A stretch of DNA of 64,000 nt, taken from positions 1,984,001-2,048,000 of the forward strand of contig NBZP02000005.1 in assembly GCA_002236755.2 (NCBI GenBank). Reading direction: 5' to 3'. Source of the DNA: Dothistroma septosporum (Eukaryota > Ascomycota > Dothideomycetes > Mycosphaerellales > Mycosphaerellaceae). This document shows, one piece after another, positions 42,383 through 53,310 of the stretch. Below the pieces are notes generated by a model, which saw nothing but the letters and a program-made list of their open reading frames with translations, had not been told where the DNA came from and made no database searches. The position numbers and the translations under genes are program-made. The number at the start of each line of letters is the position of its first letter. The first letter of the stretch is position 1.

Positions 42383-43647
42383 TTAGTTCTCGTGGAGAGT
42401 GGCCTCGAAAGCCTTCTCCTTCTCGACAACCTTGTCGTCGGACTTGACGTGACCGAGACCTTCCTTCGAGTATGCCTTGGCGTATGGGTTGAGGCGGAGC
42501 AGGACCTGCTTGTTCTTGAGCGGGTTCTTCTTCTGCACCACAGTGCGCTTGCTGACGGCACCACCCTTGACTGGTCGCAGCACGGACTGGACTTCGGAGC
42601 TGTTGATGAGCTTGGCGATGTCTGGCTGGGATACGACGTTGCTTGGTAGGAGGAAGTCCCTCTTGAGCTCGGACGGGGCGGTAGTGCTGCCGTAGACGGT
42701 GTCGAGGGCAGAGAATGCGGAGGAAGTCCAGATGACGAAGCGGCCGAGGTGACCACCTGGTGCGAGCTGGAGGAGGTTCAGCGCGTAGACTGAGCAAGTC
42801 TCAATACCTGGGATGTTGCGGAAAGCAGTGACGATGTCCTTGCCATCCTTCTCTGGCTCGTAGATAATAAGAGGACCTCGGCGCTGCTGGTGGCGGCGGT
42901 TCCTGAGCTTGCCCTTGCCCGCGCGGAGCTTGCGCGAGTTCTTGACCTTTTGAACATCGGTGTCGGCACCAATAGCCTTGAGGAGACCGACAGCAGCGGA
43001 GGTCTTCTTAATGGCACCATCAGCGAACGCGGATGAGGAAACGACGAGTGGGACCTCTGGGACGGTAGAGACGTGGTGACCACGGGCGAGGAGAAGAGCG
43101 GCGCTCGAGGTGGCGGCGATGGCAGAGGCAGTTGCGAAACGCTTCTGTCCAAGGTTGATCTTCTGGTGCCACTTGCGCCAGACCTTGGTGGGTGCGAACA
43201 TGCGACCGGAGCGGCACATGTTACCATAGGCAGCCTGACCGGCGCGGTGAGTACCACCACCGGACACACGTGGGATACGTGCAACAGCACGACCTGGGGA
43301 TTTCATCAGTATTGGTGGCCTTGATCTTCTCCTCCATACGCCTGATGCTGCCATTTCCTGCACATCGTAGTTTCACGTACCAGTACCCCAGGACTCAGCA
43401 CTGGTTTGGTGGCCGGCCTTCTCGCTCACGGCGTATGGCTGGCGCTTGTTCTTGGCCATGCCAGTGTGCACCTGCCTGTGGTGGTGTCAGCCATATTACC
43501 CATTTTCTCCTCTCTTTCGTCGCGGATGTGTTCGTACTGGACAATGTCCGATCGGATCGGGGCCTTGAAGACGGCAGGCAGGGTGAGGATGTCCTTGGAG
43601 GCGGCGCCATCGGCACCGTGGACGGTGACAGTCGGTCTGGAGGCCAT
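42383..43647 (-). CDS. RPL4: Large-subunit ribosomal protein uL4 (RPL4)
   Basis: Exons 43647-43538, 43475-43381 and 43293-42383 give 371 aa, the usual length for fungal RPL4. Recognisable blocks are FKAPIRSDIVQ, then NKRQPYAVSEKAGHQTSAESWGTG (split by the second intron), RIPRVSGGGTHRAGQAA with GRMFAPTKVWRKWH, and the basic extension containing RKLRAGKGKLRNRR. The C-terminal eukaryote-specific tail runs from about residue 265. Both introns have GTACG donors. uL4 lines the peptide exit tunnel and reaches across the large subunit surface. The gene appears intact. Confidence 0.97.
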
Positions 43648-44184
43648 TGCGAGTGCTATGCGGTTAGTATAGACTGACGTACGTTGACACTGTCGAAGAC
43701 CTCAGTGAAAGCGAGGTTGATCTCGCGCGGAATTCTGTGTGTTCGAGCTAAAAGCGGGACTGGCCGCTGAAAAAATCTTGGCGGGCGGGAGCTCTCTCGC
43801 TTGATCCTAACCTTCGAAACCAGAGCAATACAATGCGAAAGAGATGGTTCTCACACATGACGAACACATCAATGACATTTTCTTTGAAACTTCATGAGTT
43901 GGGTTCCACCGCCTGGTTGACTGGGTCCATTCCTACTCACACAGTCGTTCGCCATCATGGCCCTGACACGCTTTCTTGCACCAATGTTACACATGCAGAT
44001 GCGCGCCTGATTCGACCATTCCATTATGCTTCGATGCAACGGCCGGGCACAGATTTCCAGTGTCATGCTCAATCTTGCCAGGCTCGCCGCGAATATGTGA
44101 AAAGCTGTGGTCCGTCAGGGTCCCGCCGATGCCAACGTCGGGCGGCCTGATTCGGCTCTTTGCTCTCCTTCAGAGATTGAGCTA
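43648..44184. other. RPL4 promoter region and flank
   Basis: About 540 bases with no supported gene. The first part upstream of 43647 should be the strong RPL4 promoter; the rest is the 3' flank of the regulator gene ending at 44185. Confidence 0.4.
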
Positions 44185-45382
44185 TCATCCATGTGGTCCG
44201 CTCGCTGACAATCTTGGCAGCGTGAGCTGCTCCGCTTTCACCACATCATGTATCGCAGAAGAAAGAATGCGATGCCACAGGCTGATCCACCATCGGTCTT
44301 GAAAATGTGCCAAGACTGACACGTACTCGAGCAGGACCTTGAGCGCCATCGGTTTATGCTCATGCACTTGCTGCATGAAGTTCTCAGATACCAGAGCCGG
44401 GAACCATGCCATCGCACGAACGTCCTGCGGGTACCATCGTTGAACCGTCCTGGCCTGCCTGAGTTGAGAAAGTGCTTCGGCGCAAACTTCATCGAGGTCT
44501 GGATGTATCGGGAAGCCTGGGGAATTCCTCCTCGACTGCAATGCCAATAGACCAAGGCTTGACTCCACCGACTCGTCTTTTGGAAAGAGCGCTGTGACAA
44601 GCTCCTTGTTTGCGCCGTTTTGATGCTGCTCCCACATCGCTCTTGGTCCTCGGAACAGTACGAATAGGTTGATAATCTCCTCCAGGTTTGGTCTTGTCTT
44701 GGCCGAAAGCGCTGACGAGAATGCCACGATGACCAGAATGGCAGAGAATAGGAACACCACATTCTGCTTTTGCTCATCCTCCTCGTTGACCATCAACATT
44801 TCCCGAAATATCGGCAAAGCTATCTGTTGATGAAGGAGTCCACGAGCACGAAATTTTGCCATCGATGCACCATCACCCCGGGCAGCCGCTACGCATGCAA
44901 GGTCCATAGCTGCAAGAGCAAGCATGCCATGCTGAAGTACTGCATGGGTTTCAGCGACGAGCGGCACCTCTACTTGCCAGATTCTAGGCGACTCTGGAGC
45001 GGGAAACATATGGAGAGATGTCGAGGTCGAATATCTGTGCATCAGCACAAGGTCTAGGCTGTCAAACCGATCTATCTCCGGGGCTTTGTCCATGCTGGAG
45101 CTCGCTTCTGAAGATGTCTCATTCTGTTTGGCATTGTCGGCCAAGTATTCGCAGGCAGTATTGCGACGCCGGCAGTTGTTGCAAAGTGCTATCGATCAGT
45201 CAGCACAAAGGAAATGTTCTGCCGCGCATGATCGATCATACGTCTCTCTTCACCACACTAGCGGCTGAATCAGCACGAAAGAACTTTTTGCCATGTGCAA
45301 TCGCGTGGCGTACCTTCACATGCCTGGCTTTGCATGCTATGCACCCTGTCCTCGTCTTGCCATGGAACTTACGACTGGGCAT
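44185..45382 (-). CDS. Zn2Cys6 transcription factor
   Basis: Exons 45382-45314, 45257-45242 (only 16 bases) and 45188-44185 give 362 aa. Splicing assembles a complete binuclear zinc cluster with cysteines at 14, 17, 24, 31, 34 and 41 (CIACKARHVKC, GEERPLC, NNC, TAC). The micro-exon supplies Cys24 and the GEER loop, so its inclusion is required for a working domain. The rest is the helical fungal regulator domain of the short sterol-uptake-regulator style, including VAETHAVLQHGMLALAAMDLA. It should bind DNA in the nucleus. It is transcribed away from an RTA1-like gene 566 bases off, a possible target. Confidence 0.85.
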
Positions 45383-45948
45383 TCTGGGGCGGTTCCACCA
45401 CTCAGCGCCAGACCGTGTGCCTCACGATGTACGAGATTCGGGGTGGTCGCAAGGCAGTGAGACTAGAGTAGCAAAGCGAGTCTGACCTTCTAGTATATGC
45501 AGACACTGATTGGTCGTGCGAGCGGCCCGAGCGCCTTTGCGGTACGCCACCTCCGACCGGCTCGCTCTTGTATAGATCGGCTCCCATCGCGGCTAGAGTA
45601 CGACTTACGAGAGTCCGATTCGCAGCCAATGCGCGCTAGAATCCACCATAGTTCTCGCATCGCTCGCGTCTGCGCTCATCACGGCAACGCAACATCCGAA
45701 CGCTGTGAAGCGTATGGCGGCACTACTTCATGACGACGTCTTCGTGGCAAAGAGTTTCAAGGTAAGTCTGAGTCTCAACGTCGTCACTTTACGATTACAA
45801 TATTCCTTTCGCTTTGTCGTACTTTCCCGTGCGAACACCGACACGAGCAAGGATCTAGGCGCGACTGGAAGGTACATCCCGGTCATAAGACCTTCACCAT
45901 ACAGACAAGCTTTTGCGGCAGCGCCCATAATACCCCGGTACCTGGACC
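45383..45948. promoter_or_regulatory. Shared promoter region of the Zn2Cys6 and RTA1-like genes
   Basis: A 566-base divergent intergenic region. Zn2Cys6 factors usually bind CGG triplets; several CGG/CCG triplets are present, but no spaced inverted pair stands out enough to call. Confidence 0.35.
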
Positions 45949-46866
45949 ATGAGTGCACAACGCTTGTGCACAGAAGTCACACCTCAATGTCCTATTGAGT
46001 TGACGACCTATGGCTACCGTCCCAATCTCGCCGGCAACAGCATTCTCCTCGCAGTATTCGGAATATGCACACTTGCACAGCTCGGCCTCGGGATCAGGTA
46101 TCGCCTCCCTGCTTTCTGCTCTGTTGTCTCGATCGCATGTGCGCTGGAATGTGCAGGCTATGGTGGAAGGCTGATAATGAACGATAACCCGTGGTCGGGT
46201 GCTGGCTTTAAACTTCAAATCGTCGGTCTTATCCTCGCACCTTCCTTCCTGGCTGCTGGCATATACTTGACTTTAAAGCATCTGGTCATCGTGCTTGGAC
46301 CCCAATACTCCAGGATCAAGCCAAGACTTTATACTTGGATCTTCATCAGTTGTGACTCTGGGAGCATTGTGTTGCAGGCTGTAGGAGGCGGCATTGCGGC
46401 GAGCGAAACAAAAGCGCTCCTAAACGTTGGCGATGGAATCATCATCGCTGGTATTGCTTTTCAGGTTGCGACGATGGGTGTCTGTATGTTGTTGGCAGTG
46501 GACTTTGCTGTGAAACTTTGGAAGTCAAGAACGCGATATCCCACCAATGGTGCCGCACTCGAGAAGGTCAGGACACATACGACGACTACCGCTTTCTACT
46601 ACTATTTGGGCTGTATGGCGGTCGCCTTCCTCGCCATCTTCATCCGATGCATCTATCGTCTTCCTGAGATGGCGGGTGGGTGGGGCAATCCTTTGATGAG
46701 AAATGAGAAGGAGTTCTTGATTCTGGACGGAGCCATGATCTCCATTGCGGCCGTGCTTATGACAGTTGCGCATCCGGGCATCTTCTTTCCGGAGATGAGG
46801 ATGAAGAATGTTGAGAGGCAGCAGCAGCGGGCAGAGAAGTTGGCGAGCGGGAGCGAAAGTCCTTGA
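45949..46866 (+). CDS. RTA1-family seven-helix membrane protein
   Basis: A single exon of 305 aa from the ATG at 45949. Seven hydrophobic helices are visible. Family blocks include the ECAGYGGRL segment after helix 2, LILAPSFLAAGIYLTLKHLV in helix 3, FISCDSGSIVLQAVGGGIAA in helix 4, and the IFIRCIYRLPEMAGGWGNPL loop before the last helix. RTA1/RSB1 proteins are fungal-specific and linked to resistance to lipid-active compounds and sphingoid-base export at the plasma membrane; the substrate here is unknown. The C-terminal tail is charged. It is divergent from a Zn2Cys6 regulator. Confidence 0.9.
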   Translation: MSAQRLCTEVTPQCPIELTTYGYRPNLAGNSILLAVFGICTLAQLGLGIRYRLPAFCSVVSIACALECAGYGGRLIMNDNPWSGAGFKLQIVGLILAPSFLAAGIYLTLKHLVIVLGPQYSRIKPRLYTWIFISCDSGSIVLQAVGGGIAASETKALLNVGDGIIIAGIAFQVATMGVCMLLAVDFAVKLWKSRTRYPTNGAALEKVRTHTTTTAFYYYLGCMAVAFLAIFIRCIYRLPEMAGGWGNPLMRNEKEFLILDGAMISIAAVLMTVAHPGIFFPEMRMKNVERQQQRAEKLASGSESP

Positions 46867-47389
46867 TGTGATTGAGAAAGGGAAAATATCGACAGCATAG
46901 ATACAAGCAGGACATCAATTCAAGTTCCGGCGCACATCTTTCGGCATAGCGCGGCACTTTCTTTGACAAAGCTATATTGGACTCACGGACCATTGGAACA
47001 ACCCCAGTATCGTTCGGTCAACTCGATACCGAGTGTCAAGTTGCGCACTATTGACTGCCACACGAGACATGGTAATTGACGGGAGCATGCATCGTTCAAC
47101 GCGGACCGAACATGGATTCTGTATGCCATAGCCAAGGGATGGACAGTGTTGACTCCTTGCAAGAGATCCGGTTCAGAACGCGTCAACACGGATACCTCAA
47201 TCGGAACACCTGACTTCATCGTAAACGCTCACCACAGACGGTCGGCGAAGCATTGCGAGTCAGAACAAAGAACACTAGAGCACATCTGCGCAGCTACAGC
47301 ACTGCTCTCTTCAGACTCATCAACGTCACAAGTTTCTCTATAGGACCTTCCATACCAGCACCCAACCATCCACGTACCCGCGCCCCCCA
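46867..47389. other. Intergenic stretch, nothing supported
   Basis: About 520 bases between the RTA1-like gene and the RPB10-like gene; presumably the promoter of the latter on the right. Confidence 0.4.
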
Positions 47390-47794
47390 ATGCTCATCCC
47401 TATCCGCTGCTTCACCTGCGGCAAAGTCATCGGGCACCTCTTCGACAAACACGTCGAACTCATCTCCACCGAAGTCCCTGACGAAGGAGCCACCGCTAAG
47501 TCTGGCCAATCCCAAACAAAGCTAATGGACGACCGCGTTGCGGTGGACATGATTGGGTTGGAGCGATATTGTTGTAGACGTATGATATTGACGCATGTGG
47601 ATATGGTGGAGGAGATGTTGGGGTATGGGACGATCGAGGCGAGGGGGATGATGGAGGCGATTAGAGGGGAGAGGATACGAGGAGTCTGTTCTATGGGAAG
47701 AGGAACCAAGGGTTGTGGCTGGGAGAGAGACTGGAGGGCGAACGTGGGTAGGATAGGTCGGATTTCATGTGATCTGGAGGATTGCTGTTGTTGA
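47390..47794 (+). CDS. RPB10: RNA polymerase subunit RPABC5 (RPB10), unusually long
   Basis: The frame from the ATG at 47390 begins MLIPIRCFTCGKVIG, with the first zinc-binding pair C7/C10, and later has GLERYCCRRMILTHVDMVEEML with the second pair C61/C62. These are the diagnostic parts of the small zinc-binding subunit shared by RNA polymerases I, II and III. The yeast protein is 70 aa with CC at 45-46; here the pairs are about 16 residues further apart (around EGATAKSGQSQTK) and the frame runs 50 or so residues beyond the usual end, to 134 aa. The extra middle may hide an unspotted intron and the tail may be removed by splicing. Confidence 0.8.
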   Translation: MLIPIRCFTCGKVIGHLFDKHVELISTEVPDEGATAKSGQSQTKLMDDRVAVDMIGLERYCCRRMILTHVDMVEEMLGYGTIEARGMMEAIRGERIRGVCSMGRGTKGCGWERDWRANVGRIGRISCDLEDCCC

Positions 47795-48288
47795 TGAAGT
47801 GGAGGGACGCAATGTGCTACAGCACCGCAGTGTTGACGGCTGCATCTGCCAGATGTGATGCGAATCGAACCGGAAGTACTTGAACTTGGCGTGTCGTCCC
47901 GCAATGTTCACACTATCCACACCATCGATAGCGCGATGCGTACCTACTCACCATCGAGACAATCTCGTACCACTTGCTTGAGTTGGCCAGTCGTGAACAA
48001 CATCGTGCATGGTTGCCATCTTCTTGCACCTTTCACACACCACCAGTCGCTTACGTTGATTCGACCTTCACGAATGCCATGATGATGATATTTTCAGCAT
48101 CGGAACAGCTCCAGCATGCACGCCCTCACAGTATCAACCGCCACTACCTGTATGCACAACCATATCTTGCATCACCTAGACTGTTTTGTACTGATTCTCC
48201 ACTCCTCTTTCCTCTTTCACGCTCTTCAACGACTCTGATACATAACAAACAGCAGTCTCAACACCTTCCCCTTACAATCGACTTCACC
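47795..48288. other. Intergenic stretch, nothing supported
   Basis: About 490 bases. The last 100 bases are C/T-rich, like a fungal promoter and leader, ahead of the ATG at 48289. Confidence 0.4.
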
Positions 48289-48797
48289 ATGTCGGTCCAC
48301 TATTCTTCCGGCGGGATCAATCATGACTCCATCAACAATATCCATCAATGCTCTATCTTTAACGAGTAAAACACCCCGCAGATTGCGCCAGGATATGGCG
48401 GTTATAGGATGGTGGGAACAAGCGGCATGGGTGGTACGAGTGGTACAGCAATGGACTGCGGTGATCTGGACCAGACCTGATGGGTCAAGGTGCCCAAAAT
48501 TGTGTCGGTGCTCGCGGATAACAGGGCTCTGGCGGGCAACGAGGTCTTGGCGGACAGACTGGTCTCGGCGGACAATGGGGCCAGCAGGGCCAAGGTCAAC
48601 ATGGCCGGGACCGTGGCGGCGGTGGTCTGGATGCTATCGGTCGACGCCACATGAGCCGTCGTCGGAAGCTGGTCGCCGCTGGCCTCATGTGAGCAGATCT
48701 GGGCGGAAGGGGTCTCGGCATGATGGGCGACTTCGGTGGCCTTGGAGGGATGGGCTATGATGACGATTCCGGTTCTGACACCAACTACGACGACTGA
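48289..48797 (+). pseudogene. Gly-rich protein gene with in-frame stops
   Basis: A good promoter-like leader and ATG (48289) open only 26 codons. Beyond it a Gly/Gln-rich sequence continues: GYGGYRM..GTSGMGGTSG in one frame, then in another frame MGQGAQNC, GLGGQTGLGGQ, a basic RRHMSRRRKL patch and an acidic Tyr-containing end (GMGYDDDSG) up to 48797. The second frame is interrupted by TAA near 48520 and TGA near 48690. Consistent amino-acid bias on both sides of each stop indicates that it once coded. Either a decayed gene or one with introns I could not see. Confidence 0.4.
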
Positions 48798-49028
48798 GGT
48801 CGGAGGCAGATGGCCCATGCTTCCTACACCAATGATCGATTGATAGCGTGATTGCTCTGGCGACGTAGTCTGTACTAGCTGGTGTGGTTGGTCTAATCAC
48901 GATTCTGGACATGCGCTACAAACTGACGAATGTACCTTGGTGCGATACGTGCGAGGGACTTACGCTGAGATCGGTCCTGGTGTAGTGTTGTGTAGATGTA
49001 CTTCAGAGGCCGACCGTCAGTTGCGATC

Positions 49029-51153
49029 TTATAAAGTCCCATTCATAGGCGCCAACTCCGGCCACGCAATGTCATTCCAATCCAGCCATGAGCCGCCAGT
49101 CTCCATGAAGTCAAGGTCGATAGCCGGCTGATTGAGGAAGTCCTGCAGCGGCGGGTACTGCAGCGAACCATCGCTAGCGGTTGGCGTAGTATAGTCCGGT
49201 ACCGCAACCACCTGCGAGCCTGAGAGGCCACCGAACGTGGTCGTCGTATCCGTCGAGCTACTGCCTTGAGTTCGCTCATTGATCGCATCCGTCACAACCA
49301 CCTTGAGGGCCTCGATATGGGTGTAGTACTCTTTCGCAGCATAGTTGCCGTTACGGTCGAGCTCTTGCAGGAATTGCACGGCGAGAAGGAACTCCTCCGA
49401 GTCATTAGTCCAGCCAGGACTTTGTAACAGACACGATAGGGCTAGGATAGTGGCTGAGGCGAAAATGTACTGCGTGGAGAAGTAGTCGAAAGCTGCGATC
49501 GTGCCATCTGTCCAAGCCCGCTTCAGTAGGCTGAGGGAGTTGCGAGCACAACGGATGCAAGCAGTCGTTAGTGATAGTGCCGACTCCGACAGCGGCGCCG
49601 ATGCCTTATCGGTTTGCGAGTCTGTTTTCCTCTGCTTGAGAAGATGCAGCAAAATCGGTCGTGTCGTTACGATAACGCTCTGTCGTCACACGGTCAGCGT
49701 CGTCCGTTCCATATCGTGAGATACAAACCTGGTTGAACGATAGATGCATGTAGAGAACATGCCGCTCATTCGGCACACCACTATCCTCTGGCCTGAGCTG
49801 TAGTCGAGGTGGAAGATCGTTAGCCCAATCACTGACAGCCTTGAGTGCAGTTCGTACCCTCTCGGAGAACGATGTTGGTTGCCTCTTTCGCACGTATAGA
49901 GATCCTACCGCATTGTTGGTGAGCTGCGTCAGACGAACAACGAATGTGATGTGTTCAGCATCGTGCAGGTCAAGTTCGGCTTCGGTGGGTAGACCATTGT
50001 CGGAGGGTAGTCCAATCTCGATGCTCTGATCTTGTATGGAAGGCGGCCAGCCTATCTTACTGGCCCACATTCGATCAAAACAGTATGAGGTCCACCACAA
50101 GCGACAACGATGTTCACGGAGCTGTCGATCCTGAAGTTGTACTTCGCTGATCTCGATGTGGAGTCCAAGAATGATCGATACTCGAAGAGCGTAGCTTGCC
50201 ATGAATGTTGCGGTGTGTCGCCTGTTCAAGTTTGAGGCAAAGATGGACTGATCGTGGTCAGATAGCATAGACAGAAGATCTTACCAGAGTCGTGCATACT
50301 CACCAACAGGATATAAATTTCCACCAATGCAAGGCGAGGTCTCTCGTTGGGGATGTGCACCATGGCCATTGCACGAGCAAAATACTTTGCGCCAGGAAAG
50401 GCGCAGTCTGGGAGTGTGCACCGGCTGGAGTATGCTTCGCCGAGAGCAAGCAAAATCCAAAGCCGACACGCAGATAGCCAGTCAATCGAGCTCGGATTAT
50501 GTATGACGGCGTTTACGCTGGCCAGTACTACACTTCTGCGAACGATATGCCAGACCTTGCAGACAGTGCTCAACGCCACATTCACAAGATAGCGTAAACG
50601 AGGTGGACTTGGCCATTCCAGATTGGTGTCAGTCAGAGACCTCAACATATCATCACTCATGTAGTGGATACGAGGAAGATGGCTGACAGGTTTCGAGGAG
50701 GCGGCTTGCCGCAGTCTGGTCGCAAAGGCCGCATCGGCAGCTTCGCCGATATGTATGGGTAGATCTGAGGCATTGTGAGCCATGAACCATGGCCGCTCCA
50801 TAATGGGATTGAGGTCGGCATTGTCTGCTCTTGGGAGAGCTTCAGTGGTAGCACTGGTAGCTGCTGGGGTCGCTTCTGGAGAGTGAATGGTCGCGACCAG
50901 CGCTTGGAGTCGTCTATTCTCTTCGACCAGATTCTCCAAGTACCGCTGTCCAACCTTGGTCTTCCTGTCTTTCAACGGATACACGCATTCCAAGGCCGAT
51001 TCGCGACAAGTTGTGCATGGCGGACCACCTCCGCTGCACTTCGTTTTGCGTTTATGGCATGCTTGACACCTGTGCAGGGATCATATCGTCAGGGGAAAAT
51101 TTCATGCCGGCTCTTGTCTGCTTCACTCACGCAATGATACGCTTGCTTTGCAT
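49029..51153 (-). CDS. Zn2Cys6 transcription factor with fungal-specific regulator domain
   Basis: Exons 51153-51131 (23 bases), 51069-50304, 50247-49729 and 49679-49029 give 652 aa. The zinc cluster at residues 9-36 has all six cysteines (9, 12, 19, 26, 29, 36; CQACHKRKTKC then GGGPPC), followed by a basic linker and a short coiled coil (YLENLVEENRRLQALV). The fungal transcription-factor domain spans the middle: SSIDWLSACRLWILLALGEA, LSIFASNLNRRHTATFM, YALRVSIILGLH and the VIVTTRPILLHLLK block. Each of the last two matches is completed by splicing, which supports those introns. The C-terminus is acidic and aromatic, a possible activation region. Targets are unknown. Confidence 0.88.
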
Positions 51154-52167
51154 GACTGATAGCGTCCTGACTGAAAATGCTTCCTTCGGCCACTTTTGAT
51201 GGAGAAATACAGCATACGGCGAAGAGGACACACTGGCCGAAGAAGGCTCACTCGCTACTCAGCGATGTCGGCGAGAATGTGCCGAACGCCGAAGGTGACC
51301 AACAACTTCCCCTCGCGAGTTGTTCCTCGTGCAAGCATGGGAATTTTGTCGTTGCCATGACCATGTGTACGACATGAAGCATCAAGGGCTACTTCGGCAC
51401 TGGCAAGCGACAGTGATCGTGGCTGTCGCCTTGTGTGGAGGCAGTTCTGTCCAATTCTTTGTTGCCTCTCAGTACTTGGCCTAAGAAGTCCATGACCGTC
51501 GTCATCAAGCATTGCGAATCTCGATGTTCACCGTTCGGCATGGCATAGCACAGTACCTGGCGCTGGGCTTGGTAGGAAGGATCGCAGGCTTGAAGGGCGT
51601 ATTTGACCGCGCGATGCTCGTGGCCTGGAGGAATGTCGCTCGGCTGGAAGGTGGGTGGGATGCCGGGGAGCGGCGGTCGAGGCGGATGCGGAAGGTAAGC
51701 AAGAATCCTTCATGTGTGGTTGGGAAGAAGGGCGGCGCTGAGTCTAGGTGGGAAGTAATTTGAGTCCTTCTCATTGGTTCGGCATGTACCGTCCTCACAG
51801 GTATCAGTCTCTGTATGGCGAGCGTGGTATTGCGGAACATGCAGGCGGCCAAGCGTATTGCAGATGATGGGAGCTCCGGAGCATTTCAAGCAGCGAGGAA
51901 GGGAGCCGGGGGTCGGATAGCAGTGTAATTATAGCCACCGACCGGCCTGGCAGGAGGTTTTTGGACAGTATCGATTAGAAAGTAAGAACTGTGGCAGTGA
52001 GAGAGGTTCTCCTGTGTTCTGCGCCAAACGCCTTGCTGAACGCTGCAATAACTTTTCTCTCCCCAATCAAGCGCCTTGACCGCGGCTGTCGCTTTTGAGT
52101 GCCACAGCCAACTTCCCAGCGCGTAGCTTCCGCAAGTCTGCGCGAAGCATCCCTAAGCCGTCGCACT
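51154..52167. other. Intergenic stretch of about 1 kb, nothing supported
   Basis: It contains the promoter of the Zn2Cys6 gene (left end) and the 3' flank of the CFIm25 gene (right end). Frames of 60-115 codons are present on both strands without domains. Confidence 0.4.
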
Positions 52168-53025
52168 CTACTGATCCTGGCTCTCCATTTTGACGTCACT
52201 GACCGCACCGCTCTCTGCGTGTCCATTCTCTCCGCCTGCCAGAATCTTCGTCTTGACTCTCTCATCCACCTCACCTCCAGGGCTCCAGCTGACCACCTTG
52301 CCGTCCTCGTCTACAAACTCCCATCGATACCGACTCAGATAATGCGGAATGGCAGACAACTGCGGTCCATACCGCTGACTGTTGTCATAAAGCTCAAACA
52401 GCGGCACAGCGAGGAGCTTCATGTTCTTCGGCACACTCAATACCTTCTCCTTCGGCAGCTGAATGAAGTACAGCTTCTTGCACTCCTTCGGACGCGTCAC
52501 GTGCGGGGGCAGGAACGGGTACATGAACGTCTCGAAGTTGGGGCGGTACCATTGGGCGATCGTGTCGAAGACATTCCAGTCGCGGTCGTCTTTTTCGGCG
52601 AGGGAGCCGGTGGGCGCGAGGCGTTCGTTGAGACGATCCTTGAAGCCTTCGACTTCGTCGACGTCGTGCGGAATGTAGTCGCCCGGGCTGTGTTGTCAGT
52701 TTAAATTTTCGTCTGGTGATAGAGAAACGTACAGCTTGAAGAAGGCATTGGCAATTTGCAGCATGAGGACGTGTGGGTGATTGTGCTCATGGCAGACGAG
52801 AATTGCTTCGCAGGAGCGGCGCATGCCATGTTTCTCGTAGTATTCTTCCAGCCGCTTTAGGCGGTCTTTTACTGATGCATCTTCTTCTGGCTGAGTTTCC
52901 TTGGTGCCAAAGGTGTAGTTGCTGAGAGGGTATAGTCGTACTGCGGGTTGCTGGCGGCTTTGGAAGGGCAGAATGTCTTTCGCAGGGACGGAAGATAGCT
53001 GATGCGCGGGTGTGACTGTTGACAT
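52168..53025 (-). CDS. NUDT21: Cleavage factor Im 25 kDa subunit (NUDT21/CPSF5-like)
   Basis: Exons 53025-52733 and 52687-52168 with a 45-base intron (GTACGT donor, ACACAG acceptor) give 270 aa. The first exon has the family blocks VRLYPLSNYTFGTKE and the Nudix-like RRSCEAILVCHEHNHPHVLML; the second begins PGDYIPHDVDEVEGFKDRLNE and contains WYRPNFETFMYPFLPPHVTRPKECKK. The human protein is 227 aa. It binds UGUA in pre-mRNA and guides poly(A)-site choice; it keeps the Nudix fold without hydrolase activity. A fungal C-terminal tail (GGENGHAES..) is extra. The gene is divergent from DUG3. Confidence 0.92.
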
Positions 53026-53310
53026 GGTCGATGGATGTTCAGCGGTATAGAAAGTCGCATTGCACGCGAGGCAACATTCATCTGGGTCGCACGCAGCTGT
53101 TCAAAGCTCCCACGCTAGTGTCAGATCGGCATTCAAATCCCTGTACCTGCCAAAGTGGGACCGATCTTCGGCATGCCGCTTTCGGGCAGTGGCAGCCCTC
53201 GTGATAACAACAACACCACCTCTTATCTTCTTTCACATCCTCTGCTAGGCAAACACAAAGACTGCCACATCAGCATCTGCCCATTCATACCCTGACAGCA
53301 ACAATACACC
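53026..53310. promoter_or_regulatory. Shared promoter region of CFIm25 and DUG3
   Basis: 285 bases between two divergent starts. C/A-rich just before DUG3; no specific motif assigned. Confidence 0.4.

Noticed and set aside
47338..47904. Minus-strand frame of 188 codons opposite RPB10
   Set aside because: Antisense shadow of the RPB10-like frame; no domain.
48402..48818. Minus-strand frame of 138 codons with Ala/Thr/Ser richness
   Set aside because: It is the reverse complement of the Gly/Gln-rich decayed gene; composition is explained by that.
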